Origin: Echinococcus granulosus | Taxonomy: Eukaryota; Platyhelminthes; Cestoda; Cyclophyllidea; Taeniidae | Assembly: GCF_000524195.1 (NCBI RefSeq) | Contig: NW_020170504.1 | Span: 98,841-162,840, forward strand | Length of the DNA: 64,000 bases | Direction of reading: 5' to 3' | Shown here: one piece after another, positions 1 through 15,000 of the stretch | Numbering within the stretch: the stretch's first letter is position 1 | Layout of the letters: every line of letters starts with the position of its first letter | Program-made: the position numbers and the translations under genes | Notes under the pieces: generated by a model | Seen by the model: the letters and a program-made list of their open reading frames with translations, nothing else | What the model was told of the DNA's origin: nothing | The model's database searches: none

Positions 1-3000
1 TAACAGTTTTCCAACTCCTCTGTATGCTTCTAGTAAGACTGCTTTTCAACTCATGCACCTTATAGCATCTTCATAATTTGGGTGCTACACATCCACACGC
101 ATCATGATGAAGTCATTCGTAGACTTCTGTGGTTGTGTTATTAAAAATTGGTAAAAAAACACGTCAAATGTTTTAGTGTTGGTAGAGTACGGGTTAAGTA
201 ACCGACATCAATTCCGAAAATGAAGAACACTAAATAGCTTAGAGGTTAAATAAGTCATTCCCAATGTTTTCAACTTAATAACTCAGCATTAGATTATTTA
301 GGTGACTGCTCACCGACTGATAGGACCCAGCCCCCTTGAAGCGCCCACAGCCGTCATAGAGATGATAGACAACCTGCACAACATCCGCCTCGTAGAGCAG
401 TGAGGTGAGACGTCGAAAATCGAAGACAGCGCCATCCGTTTTGAAGTGCTGCAGCGAATAAAAACCACATAAAAATCAAGAGATCCATCCAATAACAGTG
501 GAGAGAAGACAAGGGACTTGCGCAGACGAAGTTGTAGATGAGGGAGAGACAGTGAACCCCTGGAAGGCCCAGTGAGCCTTCCTCATAGGCGACCAACTTT
601 CGGTAGCAGCGTGAGGATGATGCTGGTCTACAATGAGAAAGCAACAATCGGTGGCCAGTTTTGACTTATAGGTATGGAACTGAACTCTCATCTCCAGATG
701 AGATGTCCTTTGCTAAATCTTTCCATTTCAAAGTGGTTCACAAAAACGCGCCTGCTTTCCTTCTTCCTGTGATTTATAGACTACGAGAATACTACATTGT
801 GAGTTTTCCACGAGGTCATACTGTACGCAGCAATCAACAAAAGGTACTTGGAAGTGAGCCAATTTCTTAATTAAAATCAACGCCTAATTTACCAAGCAGA
901 GCGCGCTAAAAAGAACCTCTTTAGTGGAAATCTGAACATTTATGACCTCAAGAGGTAATTCAAATCAGCCTCGCGATCTTAAATCTCTATTGAAGCACTT
1001 TCAGTCAACTTGTTTGGCTTACTACTTTTATCAAGAGCGGATGGTCCTCACCTCTTCCAAAAATCCCTTGTACCTCCAACATGCCCTTGACTGTTAAATG
1101 GCTTCATCAGCGTATTCATGTGCTTGGTGATGAAGCATACTCAAAGCTAAGCAAAATCATCGACAGGAAGAATGTTATACCAGAGTATCTAGCTTAGGTG
1201 AAGCAACTATTAAGGGATACTCAAGAAAATTGGCTAAAGCTTGATAAAAGCACATCAAACTAGTCTTTGTGCCATGGACAAGCTAGAGGTGCTTAAGTGC
1301 TTGATGCTCTAATAGGTACACACAAAACTGCCAATTTCTTAAACATCACAGAAACAAGTGGATAAACAAAATCACCTTAATGGAAGGACTAGGGCTAGTT
1401 CAAATAATGGTAGAAAACGATTAAAACAGCACTATTTATGTTGTTATTGGATCTAAATGGATACGAAAGAGAAGATTAGTCAGGAATGCTAAAAGACAGA
1501 TAACGCAGTCATTTTTGTTTTCGACAGATTATCTTATTCTTCCCATTAATAAGAACTTTGGCCTCACTATCGTGTCAAGCGTAGTCTCCTCTTTCGAGGT
1601 AACGTTCCGGTCTTTGAATTGGTTGCTTAAATTCCAACTTGCTGTTTCCATCCAATGAAAGTTCCTTTTAAAACACGAGACCAAAAAAAAGACGCATCGT
1701 CTTTAAAATATGTTAACAGAGGGATCAACTCTCCCCTTAATTACAGTCAAGCACTTCAGAATGCTTTCCGCACGGCACCACTCTTCAACTCTGACACATA
1801 GTCCCTTTGACAAGGTAAAGAACATAGAAAGACAAAAATTGGAGCTACCATAATGGTGATTAGATGAATTGGTTTGTTAATAAATATAATCGAGAATAGA
1901 AATATATTAGCGTCAAAATCCCCGAAGACCCTGTTCACACATCACCAGTTCCAGATTCAAGTGTACGTACTGAACTCAAACAAATTGACTAGGCAAATAT
2001 GGCAGAAGTGATTATATTCTGTTTTCGACTGCGGGCTGAAGCGTACCTGACAGGCTGTATCCAGTATTTTGACTCGAGGTCGAATTTTATGTTTTCAAGG
2101 CCGAAATTCGAGCGCAAAGAAACGGGGAAGTAAGTTTGGCAGGAGTGCTAAAATGTCGCAAAACAATTCAATGAAAGTAAAATTTATTTTCAAGAAAATA
2201 CCCCTTTAAAGTGCTTGTCAAATTTTAGAACTGCCATAGTTTATCAAACCAATAAACCTTTACGAAATTCAAGTGAAAAAGAAGAAATCCAACACTTCGA
2301 CAATAGTCTATGAAGAAATAGCTTGAAAAATTTTATTCCCAGTACCATGATATTTTAAAAAAGACAAGTTCACAAGAAACACAATGGGCCTACACATAAA
2401 AGATATTTTCTGCGAGCGTATCGAGGCAAGTTATTGTAGTGACTGCGATTTAGATATTACAATAAATAAAGAAAGCTCCTCCAACTACTACACCCATTTA
2501 ATGAATTTAAAACGATTGCTTTTTGAGACACGAGATTTTAGAATAAATCTTATAAAATGCTTCGAACATGGCTGCGTCTGGACAAAAGAAAAAATACGAG
2601 CAAATAGGTTTGGGACGGGAAAGCAGTTCGCAATTTTCGGTGTATCCTATGACAACAAAATGAGAGTTTTGAGCGAATTCCATTTTTTCTTGCAGAGAAA
2701 CTAAAGGTGCACCAATGCTGATCAATTTATAGAGTTCTGAGTTGGATAAAGGACAGACAGAAATAAATGAATAAAGTAATGAATGGATGGAATGTAAAAA
2801 AAAGTACGCGAAGAGAAAGGCAGGCATGAAATGTCAAACAAATTAATCACAAGCATATAACCAGCATAACCACACCCAACTCACAAAGACAAGCTTCCCC
2901 GGTCTTACTTCCAGCCCATGAAACTCCAACCGTCCACTAATACGACAGGCGGTGGGCGTGTCACAGCCGTGATGCTGGGCCACAGTGATCTCCACACAGT

Positions 3001-6000
3001 CGCACACCCATTCTATGGCGAAAGCGAAGACAAAGTCGGCAGAGGCAGCCTCATAGGCGGATGGCGGCTCGTTGCGCCCCGTCAGACCGACGCCGCCGGC
3101 CGTGCGACTGACGAGATTGATTCGCCGATGCACCACCTCGTAGCCTGTACCTTGCACGCTCCCCAGCGGCGTTGGTTGTACGATGGAGATGGTGAAGGCA
3201 CAGGGAACGTCTCCATCAGAATCCACGCGACGAAGTCGCAGAACTGACGGGTTCGGGTAAGAAAAAAGGCGAAGAATTGAAGAGTGGTTCACAGAGAAAC
3301 CAAATGATCGGTCGATTCGTAATCATGGTTGTTTTAGGAGCCACGCAGTTTGGAGTCAATAGGAAACAGTGAATGCCGCCTTGCTGGAGGGCTAAAATCA
3401 GGCTGGGCAGACAGGTGAATAGGCCGTGAACGAACACGAAATCGGACGATTTCTGTTCTCAGAGGAAACCCAAATGAAACAGAGGATTGGAGAAAATCAA
3501 CGGCATTCAGATAAGAATCCTTCATCATTTGACTTTTGACCAGGCATTTCTTACGCGTAGACATGCTAGGCTCCAAGGCCCCTAGTCTTAAAATTCAACA
3601 AACGAAGTTATTTATGAAGATGAGAAAACTTCAAGCAACTTTTCTTGATCACATCTTTGGAAGACTACAATTTGGGCAAAATGATTTGTACTAAGCTCTC
3701 AAATTTAGCTAACATTTTAACATTGGTCGTTGCCAGAATCTCCGGATCACTTAAGTACGCATTGTAGAAGACCATGTCTCCTTGAAATTTTATTCTAGCC
3801 CTTACAATGCAACCTTTTGATTTAAAATACTTTATATTTAACTATCACAGAGCTAAACGATCAATTAGTAGGATGGATGGAGTTAGAAGCAAAGCATACC
3901 TCCAGCCGTGGAGCCACGAGGAATGCGAACAAACCAACGACAGACCTTCTGGGTGTAGGAGAAGTCGCCGCACAGTTTAAAGCTATACACCCCGTTGTCG
4001 ACGTCAAAGTGTGTTCTACAAGACATGGGCAGCAGTCCAATGCGCTAGAATGATGCTAACTTCATGTTCAGACAAAATTGCCCATAATTCTACTAGGGAG
4101 TTAATCTATGCGGTAAAAAATTGACCATATAGCACAAACGATAACGTGAAGATGTTAGTTTTGAATTCAGCATAAACCTTTGATAACAATGCTAATGCTT
4201 CCGTGTCATTATGAAAGGGGCCAGCGAAGGATAATTCAACAAAAATGCAGCTTACACCGCGGGTAACTGAATCGTGATTGGCAGGAGAGCCAACACCTCG
4301 TGTTGCGGCGAATCTGCATTGACAAAAGCTACACACGTGTGGTGTACTCGTGATGGAGGGTTAAATTCCACAACCCCTGTGGACGCCTTCTCGAAGGCGG
4401 TGGGATCAATGAAGAGGGGCAAAGTGCGGCTGCGACTGGCTAGCATCACAAAGGGCGCGATATGCAACCAATTCGGACGCTGTATGTCGTCGCCGGAGTT
4501 TGACTGCTGGTATCCCACTTGTACACTGAGATTCAGACTGAAATCGCGCCGAAACTCTGCTGAGATGGTCTGCAAGGCAAGCAGACTTGACTGAGTGAGT
4601 CCAGCATTGGAGAACAACGCTTGATCCCATTGTATATATTGACTGTATGGACCTCTTCATGCCAACCTTCTCAGCACTCATCTATCCCTTTTGTACGTTG
4701 ATTTTAAAGCTGCTACCACACTCGTATGCTTCATAGTGCCTCCAGGAATAACTTGGGTACTACATTTGCGACAGTGATAAGTGGACCAACTCCTGGCAAA
4801 CAATGGTTCTAATTTCTTAAGACGGATGCACTAAAAGAAGAACGATGTGCTATGGATGACTGAATCTGTCGAGGCTTCATACTTTGCAAGCCGTAAATAA
4901 CCGCCGAAGAGGTACACAGCGATGAAATAGGAATGGAGCTAGTTAATAATATGTATTCAACAAACTTTTTTCACTTTTGAGGCAGTTTTTACGAGTTGGG
5001 TTTGAAAAACTAAATGCACGCGGCAAAAAACAGTGGCTGTTCTTGAGAATCACCAGGCAAACAAACCGCTACAACTGTTTGGAAAGAGGACGTGATGGGC
5101 GAATCCATTGAAACCTACGAGATGCATGAGAATCCATCCTCATTTTGACTGAAAGTCATTAGAAGACTTGTTTTCTTGCCTTACGGGCGGTTAAAGAAAA
5201 CACCCAGCTACCTTTGATACCCAAGAGGAGTAGCAATGACGGTCTTCAAAGGAACGGCGGATCTAATCGGTTGCGCCTAACTACCTATCATTTCCTCAAA
5301 TTCTACCTACGGGATAATGGGAAGAGTTCTACTAATATTGTCTATCCTTGTAAATCGCAAGATATCCTAACCTTTGACAGTAAACGAACTTCCGTGCTTC
5401 ACTACATCGTCGGGAATGGTTCTCGCGACTTCTTATGAGGTCAGTGCATCGAAAGGAATTATTAGATAAGTATGGTCAGCCGCGATCATATTTGGCTTGT
5501 TTAATGTTAATTAATTCCAACTCTTTAATCAAATTTTTGTAACAAATAAAGTGTGGTGAAATTGTAACCACTTTTTAAACATATGAGATTGTTCACATGA
5601 ATCCATTACAAAGTATCGATATGTGGTCAGTATATGAGCAGGGTACTACGGTCTGTTGCGCTCTTCCCAATTTAATCCATTAAACCCTTACCTCATAGAA
5701 CCCCGATCAAACCTATCAGACATGATGCGTGTGGTGCTTGAAGAAGGTGCGGTAGCAGGGCGCGCCACCCATTAATTAGTTGAAAAAACGTGCCCGTGAC
5801 GATGGATCTCTCGATGATAAATGAGCCACATTCGGGAACAGTTGCGAAATTAACGTTTCAGGAGCAACAATCAGTGGTATTTAGTGTTAGTGAAGAAAAA
5901 TTCCTTCACACCTACACCAACTGGGAAAGTCGTGGTGAGAGCTAGACACTAACAGATGGTAGACAGCTTCAGAGAGTATCTGTTCGTAAATTATTTCGCT

Positions 6001-9000
6001 TACGTTATAAGAACCCACTGTGCATTTTAGATTACTGACTACCTAAATTGTAAAAAGAAATGCTTTTCAGCTTTTGTTAAATCGCTAAGCGATCGAAAGA
6101 GACCTACCTACTACCCCACGTTTCATGCCCAAAATACTACAGTACCTTCGCGTAGTAGACTACAGACGGAATAGTTCGTCAAGAATTATTGCCCCCCTGA
6201 ACCCCAAACATCAATTATGACTAGAGCTTGTGTACTCATTAAAATACAGCCCAAAGATGCACGAGAAACAGTCAGGACCAGCCAATCGGTTGAGAGAAGG
6301 CTCTATTCTCAAAAAACGAGGCAAAACTGACCGTAGAAAGACATGCGCTTCTCATTCTCCATATGCCCAAAATATTTATCCAAGCTCAAAGGGATTATTA
6401 ACTATTCATGGCATTATACAATCCCATGAGTGGGGGGAAGAGAATTAAAAGGGAAGTGGAATGGCTAAAAACTGAGCTGTTTGCTTCTGAAGATAGCGCT
6501 GTATGGAACTAGAATTTGCGATAGTATTATCTCGTTTGGGTTCGCGGATGAATCATAGACGCGATTGTTTCCCTAGATGAGTTTAAGCTTTCGCGTAAAA
6601 TTATTTCCTTATACTTACATCGGACATTTAGAAGTTGCAAATGCTCAAATCTTTACCAAATAGATTGCCCTACCTTCTACAAAGCACAGACGGTAAGAAA
6701 TTTTAGCCAGCTGACTTAAACAAAAGCCTAACCGCTTCTCTCACGAACGGCTAATCAAGAGGCTCAAGCCAATTTTATCCACTTACCAAGTAGTTCTTTA
6801 ATGTACCGATCTCGTTGCTGAATGAGTGACCTCCAAAAACCTCCTTTGATCTAAGATTTGATGTCAAAGATTCCCTTTGTTTAAGCCAAAATCTATCCCT
6901 ACCCCTTTTTAATGTCTTACCATTACCCATTACGTGCTGCCTAACAACCGGTTTTGTTCAAAGGACAGATTTGATGAACACGAAATTGGAAAGCCTACAT
7001 TACTCAATATCAAAATAGGATACAGTTAAATAATAAAAACGCCTTTGAAATAATTTAAGAATATTATTTCCGACGTAAAAACACATAAGTCAAACCAGAT
7101 ACGCAAAGGCTAATTAGACAGAGCACCGAGAAAGCGTCCATATTGAAAGGTCGTATTTATGTTACATGGATGCTGTTCTGAACAATGCATAGATTAAATC
7201 CCTTTTACGGTCTTTACACGATTCGAAACGGAATAAACCAAGCACTACACTAACGTAAAGTGGGTTATTCTTCAAATACCAACTAGTACCACTCAGGGGA
7301 ACTGTAATGGTTACGGGAGTCTTCACAACGCCTTTCTCCAAAAGAAAGTGTTTTGAGTGAATATCTTGTACAATTGAAGAAAAACTCAGAAAGGTGTTAA
7401 TAAATAGCTAGAAAAGTAATTTTGAGTAGGATTTCGCACAAAACAATATTTTGAAGATCGCAGCATTTACACCCCATACTTTTCAAAGTGACACCTACCA
7501 ATGTAGTCGGAGATGCGACGATCATCAAGTGCCAAAATTTTAGGAAAAAATAAAGTACCCTACTGGAGGAAAAGGGAGTGTTGAATTGATTGTTTGAATT
7601 TGGGTAATGCATTTTTAACGGGAGTTGAAAATTGTGACATAAAATTATCTGATTCAAATTCTAGTGAAGTGAGACAAATAAATTTAAAGCTGCATTTTTT
7701 GAAATCAGGATCCGACTCTGCTAGAAACGTGGCAAACGTACATGTAAGGAATAAATTTCAGTCATTTGGTTATTAGCTATTTAATAACTTTCCCAAAGAA
7801 ACTTAACCCAAATGAATGAAATCTCTGGCCAATCAAAACCTTCCGCAGCTCCTCCAAAACTTGATTCCCTATGTGGTGACTACGTATTTGCACAATAAAA
7901 ATACATTTCACAAGTCCATTATTTAGATTGTAATGAATAGTCAAGCACAGTTTACCTTAACAAATTATGAAGTCGGAAAAAGAAGCTACCAGTAATACTC
8001 TAATTGCTTGTCCAACTCTCGGTTTCGGTAACGGACCACTGGTGCTCCGCCATTGCAAATCCGCCAGGTGGTCTGACCTCCGGGCCAGGCCAGTGGCCCC
8101 AAGCCCTACTGCATGTCGACAAAACATATTTTGCCCGAGTATTATGTCTTCTTTCAACATCAGGAAAGTCTTGGGGCGCTACCTTGGTGGCAGAAGAAAG
8201 CCAGCCCTATATCAAAGGACAACCATTCTGATTTCTACTACTGCATGATAAAACAGCGGGGCGGAAGAAATACGCATGCTGCAGATGGGCGAATAAGTGA
8301 CAACCCCTAACAAAGATCAAATCCACATCCCAATTAAAGAAAGGCTCGTTAAAGTAAATGGTAGAAGCATCGAATTCTGTGCACAAAACAACGCCCAGGC
8401 TACGTAACTGTTTGCTTCACTAAATTTTATCAGAATGATAACTGCGCATTTACCTACGTGAGCCTTTTCAGTCTATTACGTTTTGACCTCTATGCTGCGC
8501 CTACAGCACAGCCGCTTACACACGCGTAGCCTCCATAACGTCTTTGGAGATAGCTTGGGTACCACTTTTGTGAGAACAGTGAGCGAAACCACTTCAAAAA
8601 AAACCAGGAACTCGAATTTTAGAAGAAGTACCTATTCTTAATAGCTAATTCGGTGAAAACTCAAAGCCAGGGCCATCATTATCGCGCCAACTTTTGGTCA
8701 ATGCCTTTTACCTCTGTTGTTGCATAATGACTTATAATGGTGGGATACCGGGTTGGAACAATTTGAAAATATCCGTGGAAGAAATTTATGCAATATCTGC
8801 ATGGAATTTCTGAGGAAAGAGCCATTCGAATAACATCTCTGTGTGTGTAGGCGGCGGGGCGCCATAGAAATGATAAATAAGTAGGTAGAAATACCAGGGA
8901 ACACAGCCCAATGGGGGCCCTTTACAGTACGGGTGGCATTAATTTGTTTATCTGGATTGGCACATTGATTGTGCTTCTTGAGGACGGTCGCATAACCTTA

Positions 9001-12000
9001 AGTAATACCGACCAAATGAGTCCTCAAAAAAAGTTTATACTGAGGACAATACAGATAGACCCATTGTAATCGTTGTAACGTCTTTTCATCTTAATTCAAA
9101 ATCATCGCATGGACTTCTTTCCTATCTAGGGGCAGAGTCTTCATACAGGACCACCTGAACCCTATAGGCATTACTACAATTCCTCCGCCAGTAAATGACA
9201 CCCCAACTATCTACTATGGCGGGGCATTTATTTATTGCTTAAAGAAGAAATAATTCACTCACAGTGCAAAATTGTGGTTCCAGATGGACAGTGTAGGACA
9301 TTTTAGGAGGAGCGGACTGGACACCATCATTACAGTGGTGGTAGAACGGTAACCAACCTCGTCGAAGCCAAATCCCACGACTGTGAAGACCCTTGGAGTT
9401 CTCCACAATGCATCCAGGACCGCTGACGTGACAGCTTAGTCGCCAGCCTGAAAATCGGCTAAGCTGAGCAAGGCCACCATCAGCCGGGGCTGACGGTGTC
9501 CCTGAGGCTCGTAGCGACTCTAGTTGATTAACCGGTGATAGTGGTGGTGATAGGGCTGGTTCGGGTCTGTTAGTGGAATATCAAAGGCGTCTAAAGTGGC
9601 CGCAGATAATCGATAAATTACCAGAACTGGTTGTGCATTCCTATTTAGGTTCAAAAGGTTTGTCCAGTTGTGAGTATTTAGAGAATTGGTTTTACCAGTC
9701 GCCAACGTAAACAAAACCGATACAAATGGCAATTGTTTGAACCTGAAGGTTAAAGCTACTGATGGAATAGTAAGCAAAAGTATGGTAAACTGAAGCTAAG
9801 ATTATTTTACAAAAACACTAATTCTACTACTGAACAGTGACTTTTAACGATGGTTCAAAAATTCAAAACTTTATGGTAAAAGTTTGTCTCCATGGCGTGT
9901 GATTTCAAAAAACAGCTAAAGCAGAAAAATTAATGGTCCAAACTACAATGGAAGATATTTAGTGGCATAATACCCTGTAGAAATGCAAAAAACAACCAAT
10001 ATAAAGTATTTATGATGATAGCACGATGATGATCAATAGTAAAAAAGCTGAAATCCATAAAATCATTGAAGCATGTAAAAAACACCGGAAAATGGGACGA
10101 TTTTGCAAAAGACAAATCCCAGTTTTCTGATTGGACACTAATCTCCCCTCCTTTCCCATCGACCAAATATCGGCCAATAGGAACTCCTCCGAGCACATAA
10201 CCTTTTTTCTGAAAACAATATACAATTTTGAAGGTGTTTCACCGTTGCATGTAGTAGTTTACCAATGTATGCCCACAATACGTTTATTTCAAATCCTATT
10301 TTCAGGGGAAATTTTAACACATTTTCTAGTATTTTTATCTTGCCCCGGGCACACGAAGCCTATCTTGTACCGACGGCTTGTGGTCGGAGGGAGATAGAGT
10401 TGCGATCGGAACCCACCTATCCTCTGATAATGCCGCAAAAAGTTGACACCCTTTGAAGAATTGAGGAAGCTTGACTGGACATCGGAGAAAGGTAGTTTTG
10501 CCTACTCCATATTTACATGCAAATGTAGTAATGGACGGTTATTTTTAATCCTCCACATCAAAGCTTTGGTTCAAATGGCTCAAAAATTACCGCGATCACT
10601 TCTTAGAATGTGAAAGGGCAGGACACTATCTGCGTGATGAGGTGATTTGTTCTGAGCTTACCGAAAATGGTACGAACTTAGCTCTTTCAAATAATTTAAA
10701 TTAAGCCATAAGGATGAGTTTCTCTCCTACTAAAATGTAATACTTTAACAGTTTGTTTAACAATAAGAGCACTGAAGAATCGGCGGATTGTACTCGTGCT
10801 CGGCGGCACAGCCTCCCAATCCTTTAATATCTGTCATAGTACTATGACTTCTCGTCACTTCAGGACCCCGAAGGTCATGCAATTTCTGAAGTAGCTTTTA
10901 ATACGGATGTCGGTTAGTCACTTATAATCCATCAAAGTCCCGTAGACTGTTAAACATTCATCTTTCAAAACGATAAAGCCTGAAACGAGTTTTCTGACCA
11001 TTTAACTTGTCTGGCCAAGGGCTTGGGGGGGAATGCATTCTGCTTAACTGCTTTTCTGCATAATTTGATGCTCTCGTTACCCGTTTTTTGCAAGATTAAT
11101 TGCAGTTTTGAAATTTGTGGGAAGATTTCGAATTACAACCCTTTTCATTAACAGTCCCGCAAATTAATTGATAGGCTTAAATTAGATTGCATTTTGTAAT
11201 TAATGCCGTCGATTCGCCTACAAATACATCTTGTGTCCTCTGGCCAATGTGTCTTTCAAGAGACAAAGTGGGCCACAACATGGTTGACCCTATGGAACCA
11301 ATCGTTCAGGTTATGACCGGCTGCTTGACATTGACATTTAATTTGCTAAATCAAACCGAGGTTACTGATTTTTTTGCAGCAACAAATGAAGATGTGCCCA
11401 GGGTAAAAGAACATTGACCTCGGTAAGTCCTATGCACAACGGCCAGCATATTTAATGAAAACTACCCTTTACAATGGCGTGGGATTTTCCGTGCATTTTA
11501 CAACTTGCCACTCTAGGAGTAGATCTACACTTCCACGTCCAATTGACGACTAACCGAGAAGTAGCTACTCCTCCTTTCATGTTAAGATAATAATGCCTAA
11601 TAAGAGCTGGATAACTTCGGACCAAATTAGACGATTATTTCAACTGAACTGCGTCATCAAAAACGACCGGATCAACCAAATAAATCAAAATTCAAACTGA
11701 CACCAACACGCACCTAATGATGTCCCGCAGAAACTCGTAAGTGGCTTCCACCTGAAAGAGCCCAGCCCCCTGTTCCAAGGGAGTGAGGTGGGAGAGAGGT
11801 TTTGCACAGGCGAAGATTGCAGCTCGCCACAGAATGAAGGGCACTCGAAGGCACGGTTGGAACTCGCTCTGACGCAGGGCTGATAGTACCAGAGCTGTGT
11901 AAAAGATTGGAAAGGAGGATTAACTTCCTCACATCTGTAATCGGGAGTAAATCGTTTTGTGGGAATATGGTCAGCTCAAGTCCTATCTAAAGGTAATTAA

Positions 12001-15000
12001 TTCCCGATAGTGCAGAAAGCTTCAGTCGATTAGAATATGCATCATGACGTAACTGAATATAAACGGTGACAATTGACTGCATCCATTGCAGAAAGCATCA
12101 CACGTAGAACGTTACTGAGTTAACGAATCATCGTGTCAATGGAATTTGCAGTGGTGCAATGATTGGTTACGCAAGAATATGACACCCATCCCATAGGTCA
12201 AGATGCTCCCGTAATTTACTGGAACATGATTTTAAATATCAGACTTTGAACGTATTTCCCTGAGAAAATAATTTTTAATGGGACAGGGCTACGCTCATTG
12301 TCTATTCATAAATGCTCCAAGTTCACAGGACTGAAAAACGGCCTAATGAAGCTATACTACAATCTTCTGAGTTAAGAAAATCGTATCTTGAGGAACCCTG
12401 ACGCACCTGTTCATTGTTTTTTTTTTCCTTCTACGGCATTTTGATATAATTACCACGAATTTTCTGTTAATGATCAGTCAGTTGAACCAGTGGGTTTCTA
12501 TTTGAAAATTGGAAGTTTCAGCAAATGGTTTTTCATTCAGATAAACCTGGCAATATGCAAACAGGACATGGCAGGCAGATCGACCACAACTTACAAGAGG
12601 CGATATTTCAGTACAATTTTTGAAAATTCATTGAATAGAATTCAAGGTACTGACAGTAACTCTATCTGTACAATGGAAGGTTAACCACATTTTATGTAAC
12701 TAATTGGTAAGTTAAACGCATGCCGTTAATGTGTAAAGAAGTGCAGTTGCTGGGGTGAAAAACTTCAATCACTAGCCTACTGCTTTTAAAGCGACAGCCG
12801 ATTCACAAGTAAGGACATGGTAAGGTGAGAATATCTAAAGTTCTAACCGTATTAATGATGCAAAGAAGAGATGAAAGACTATGAGTGTAAACAGCGTGAT
12901 CAGAGCCGCATGCCTTCCCAGCAGAGGGATTTTACTTTGAATTGAATGCTTAAATACCCAATCTAAAAAAAAGGGGTATATCTTTCCGCTCATGTCAGAA
13001 CCTTCCTATGCGTGCATAATGAAGATTCTTGAAGGCTTGTACACCTGGCAGCGCACATAATGATTGCTACATCAAAGAATTAAAGAAAAAAGGCATCGGC
13101 TGCGGACAGCCGAAACTGAGGAAACTCGGCACAAAAGCCATCGAAGTGGCATCGCATTTTTCGGAAATACCTTAGTCTTCAACTCCAAATTATGCCCAGC
13201 GCTGAAGCGAGATCCTGGTTTAATGAATAAAAACAGCCCTGCAGAACTGACTATAGCATTTTTACGATCTGTGTTTTATGATCATGATCTGAGAACACGA
13301 TACCATCTCTTCGCACGTGTTGCTTTTAGGCAAACGTTCCTATGCAAGTCCCACGGCTTGCAAAATGTTTGTTGTAGACCACTTTCTGGCCTTTAGAATT
13401 ACTCCCTAAATGAACCTCTCTGATATTCGGTTTGCCCAAAAGAGGCCAAAATGTTTAAGGATTTCATCTAGACGCAGCAAGGAATGCAACATGTGGAACA
13501 AAATGAGCATTTATCATATGATCACCTTTCGTGTCCGGTGGTTGATTATAGGTCGCTGGGAGATTTTTAATCACTGAAGGGAGAGTATGGCCAATGGGAG
13601 CGTCGGAGACCAAATAAGGGCTGTGTGCTGGGATTATACGTACTCTCTCTGTATATTCGACCCCGAGACTATCCACGCCACCAGTATTCCATTCCCCCCG
13701 TACTTGCAGAATCGTATGCCTTGCTGTTGTGATTATCTTCAGGAAAAACTCAGGCACCACACCTTATTCGAACATCAGCCTTGACAATCGCAGATGTTGA
13801 AAAATAAACCGAACTTACCAAAACCGCCAGCCACTGAGGGACTGCTCATAGAGCTGCCATTGAGAAGGTCAAACGCACTGCACTTCCATGCCGCGACGTC
13901 AGCCACGGCGGCTCCACAAGCCGCGACAGTAAGTCCTATATGCCCATCGGGTGAAGGCCCCCGGGAGCCCCATGTGTAGGCCGAGGGCATGGGATTGGTC
14001 AATTCGTTGGCTGAGTCGCTGGAAATGGTTCTGGGGTCAGCAACAATATCCTGAAACAATACGAATCACTTACAAACATGATGCCTTGGGGTTTGATTCG
14101 CCGATGATTTACATAATCGCAATGACCGAAAGCGTCTGGGCTTTAGATGCTTCTTAATCATCATGAACAAACCGATCAAAGCTTCATAGACTTAAGTACC
14201 TAAAAGTAGGTGAATCAGCCACCGAATCACAGTCACCATGACCGTTCGTAAACAAGCATTTGCACGTACTAACGGAGTCAAGGTGCATTGGAAGAGTAGT
14301 ACGAAACTTTGCTAAAAGCATATAAGTAACGACGTACACTGTGTACAGTTGTATTTTCATTGTTCTTGTTGTTGCTACAATTAATGTTCCACGTTGGTTG
14401 ACAATACATGTACTCCATCATTTTGGGGAACAGGAGGGGAGCTACACCTAGAAAGGAGCGAAAATTGACTGAGATTGAGCGCAATTGAAGTGAAAATACT
14501 TAAATGTTGAAATTGTTTAGCCTCAAGGAAACATTTAGCTGTTTTCAATTTTGAAACCAGAATGAAAACACCGAATACTTGGTTGGTCTCTCCCTCTGTG
14601 AAATGATTCATCTTGGTGATTTTAACCTTAAGACATTTCGCGGGTCGCCTAAATAATGCTATTCAATTCAGGAAGACGCTATCAGTACTTTTCGCGGTTA
14701 GGTTATATTTCCAATGCGACCTCCGAGTTATTAAATCTTTCACAAGTTGTTACAAAGATGGGAAAATCAAATATTATCAATGTTAATTCATTTTTTAATT
14801 TAAAGCATTTCCAATTCAGAGTCACTGTAAGCAGCCCACTTTGTTAGTTTACAATTCATTTGTGAAGTGCTACAGTGGAACGATCTTAAATGATAATTGG
14901 CTTCCTTATCCCTGAAGCAGGGATAAAATTAAATGACACCAGTTTAAGGTAAAGCTTGTTTGAAGATACTTTGACCTAAGTAGCATATTATTCAATTTAA

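Larger units (their letters stand above)
4570..11713 (-). other. Long TPP2 intron region with at least one unplaced exon
   Basis: The family has a conserved segment (GNNRGIYLRDP-like) between exons 10 and 11, so an exon must lie here. A weak candidate is 9155-9238. The rest is mostly AT-rich. Patches of higher GC at about 8.0-8.2 kb and 9.3-9.5 kb, and two members of a dispersed repeat (4712-4795, 8511-8593), suggest old transposable elements. Confidence 0.5.

Noticed and set aside
5690..5780. Strong splice donor (tgag|gtaagg on the minus strand) in the long TPP2 intron
   Set aside because: The only open frame before it is low-complexity Ser/Thr/Arg and lacks the family motifs expected for the missing exon; no acceptor found.
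13064..13396. 110-codon plus-strand frame in a TPP2 intron
   Set aside because: Relies on a non-ATG start, has no splice or polyadenylation context and no recognisable domain.
13464..13760. 98-codon minus-strand frame between TPP2 exons 9 and 10
   Set aside because: It shares nothing with TPP2, and exon 9 joins exon 10 perfectly in phase without it, so it is intronic.
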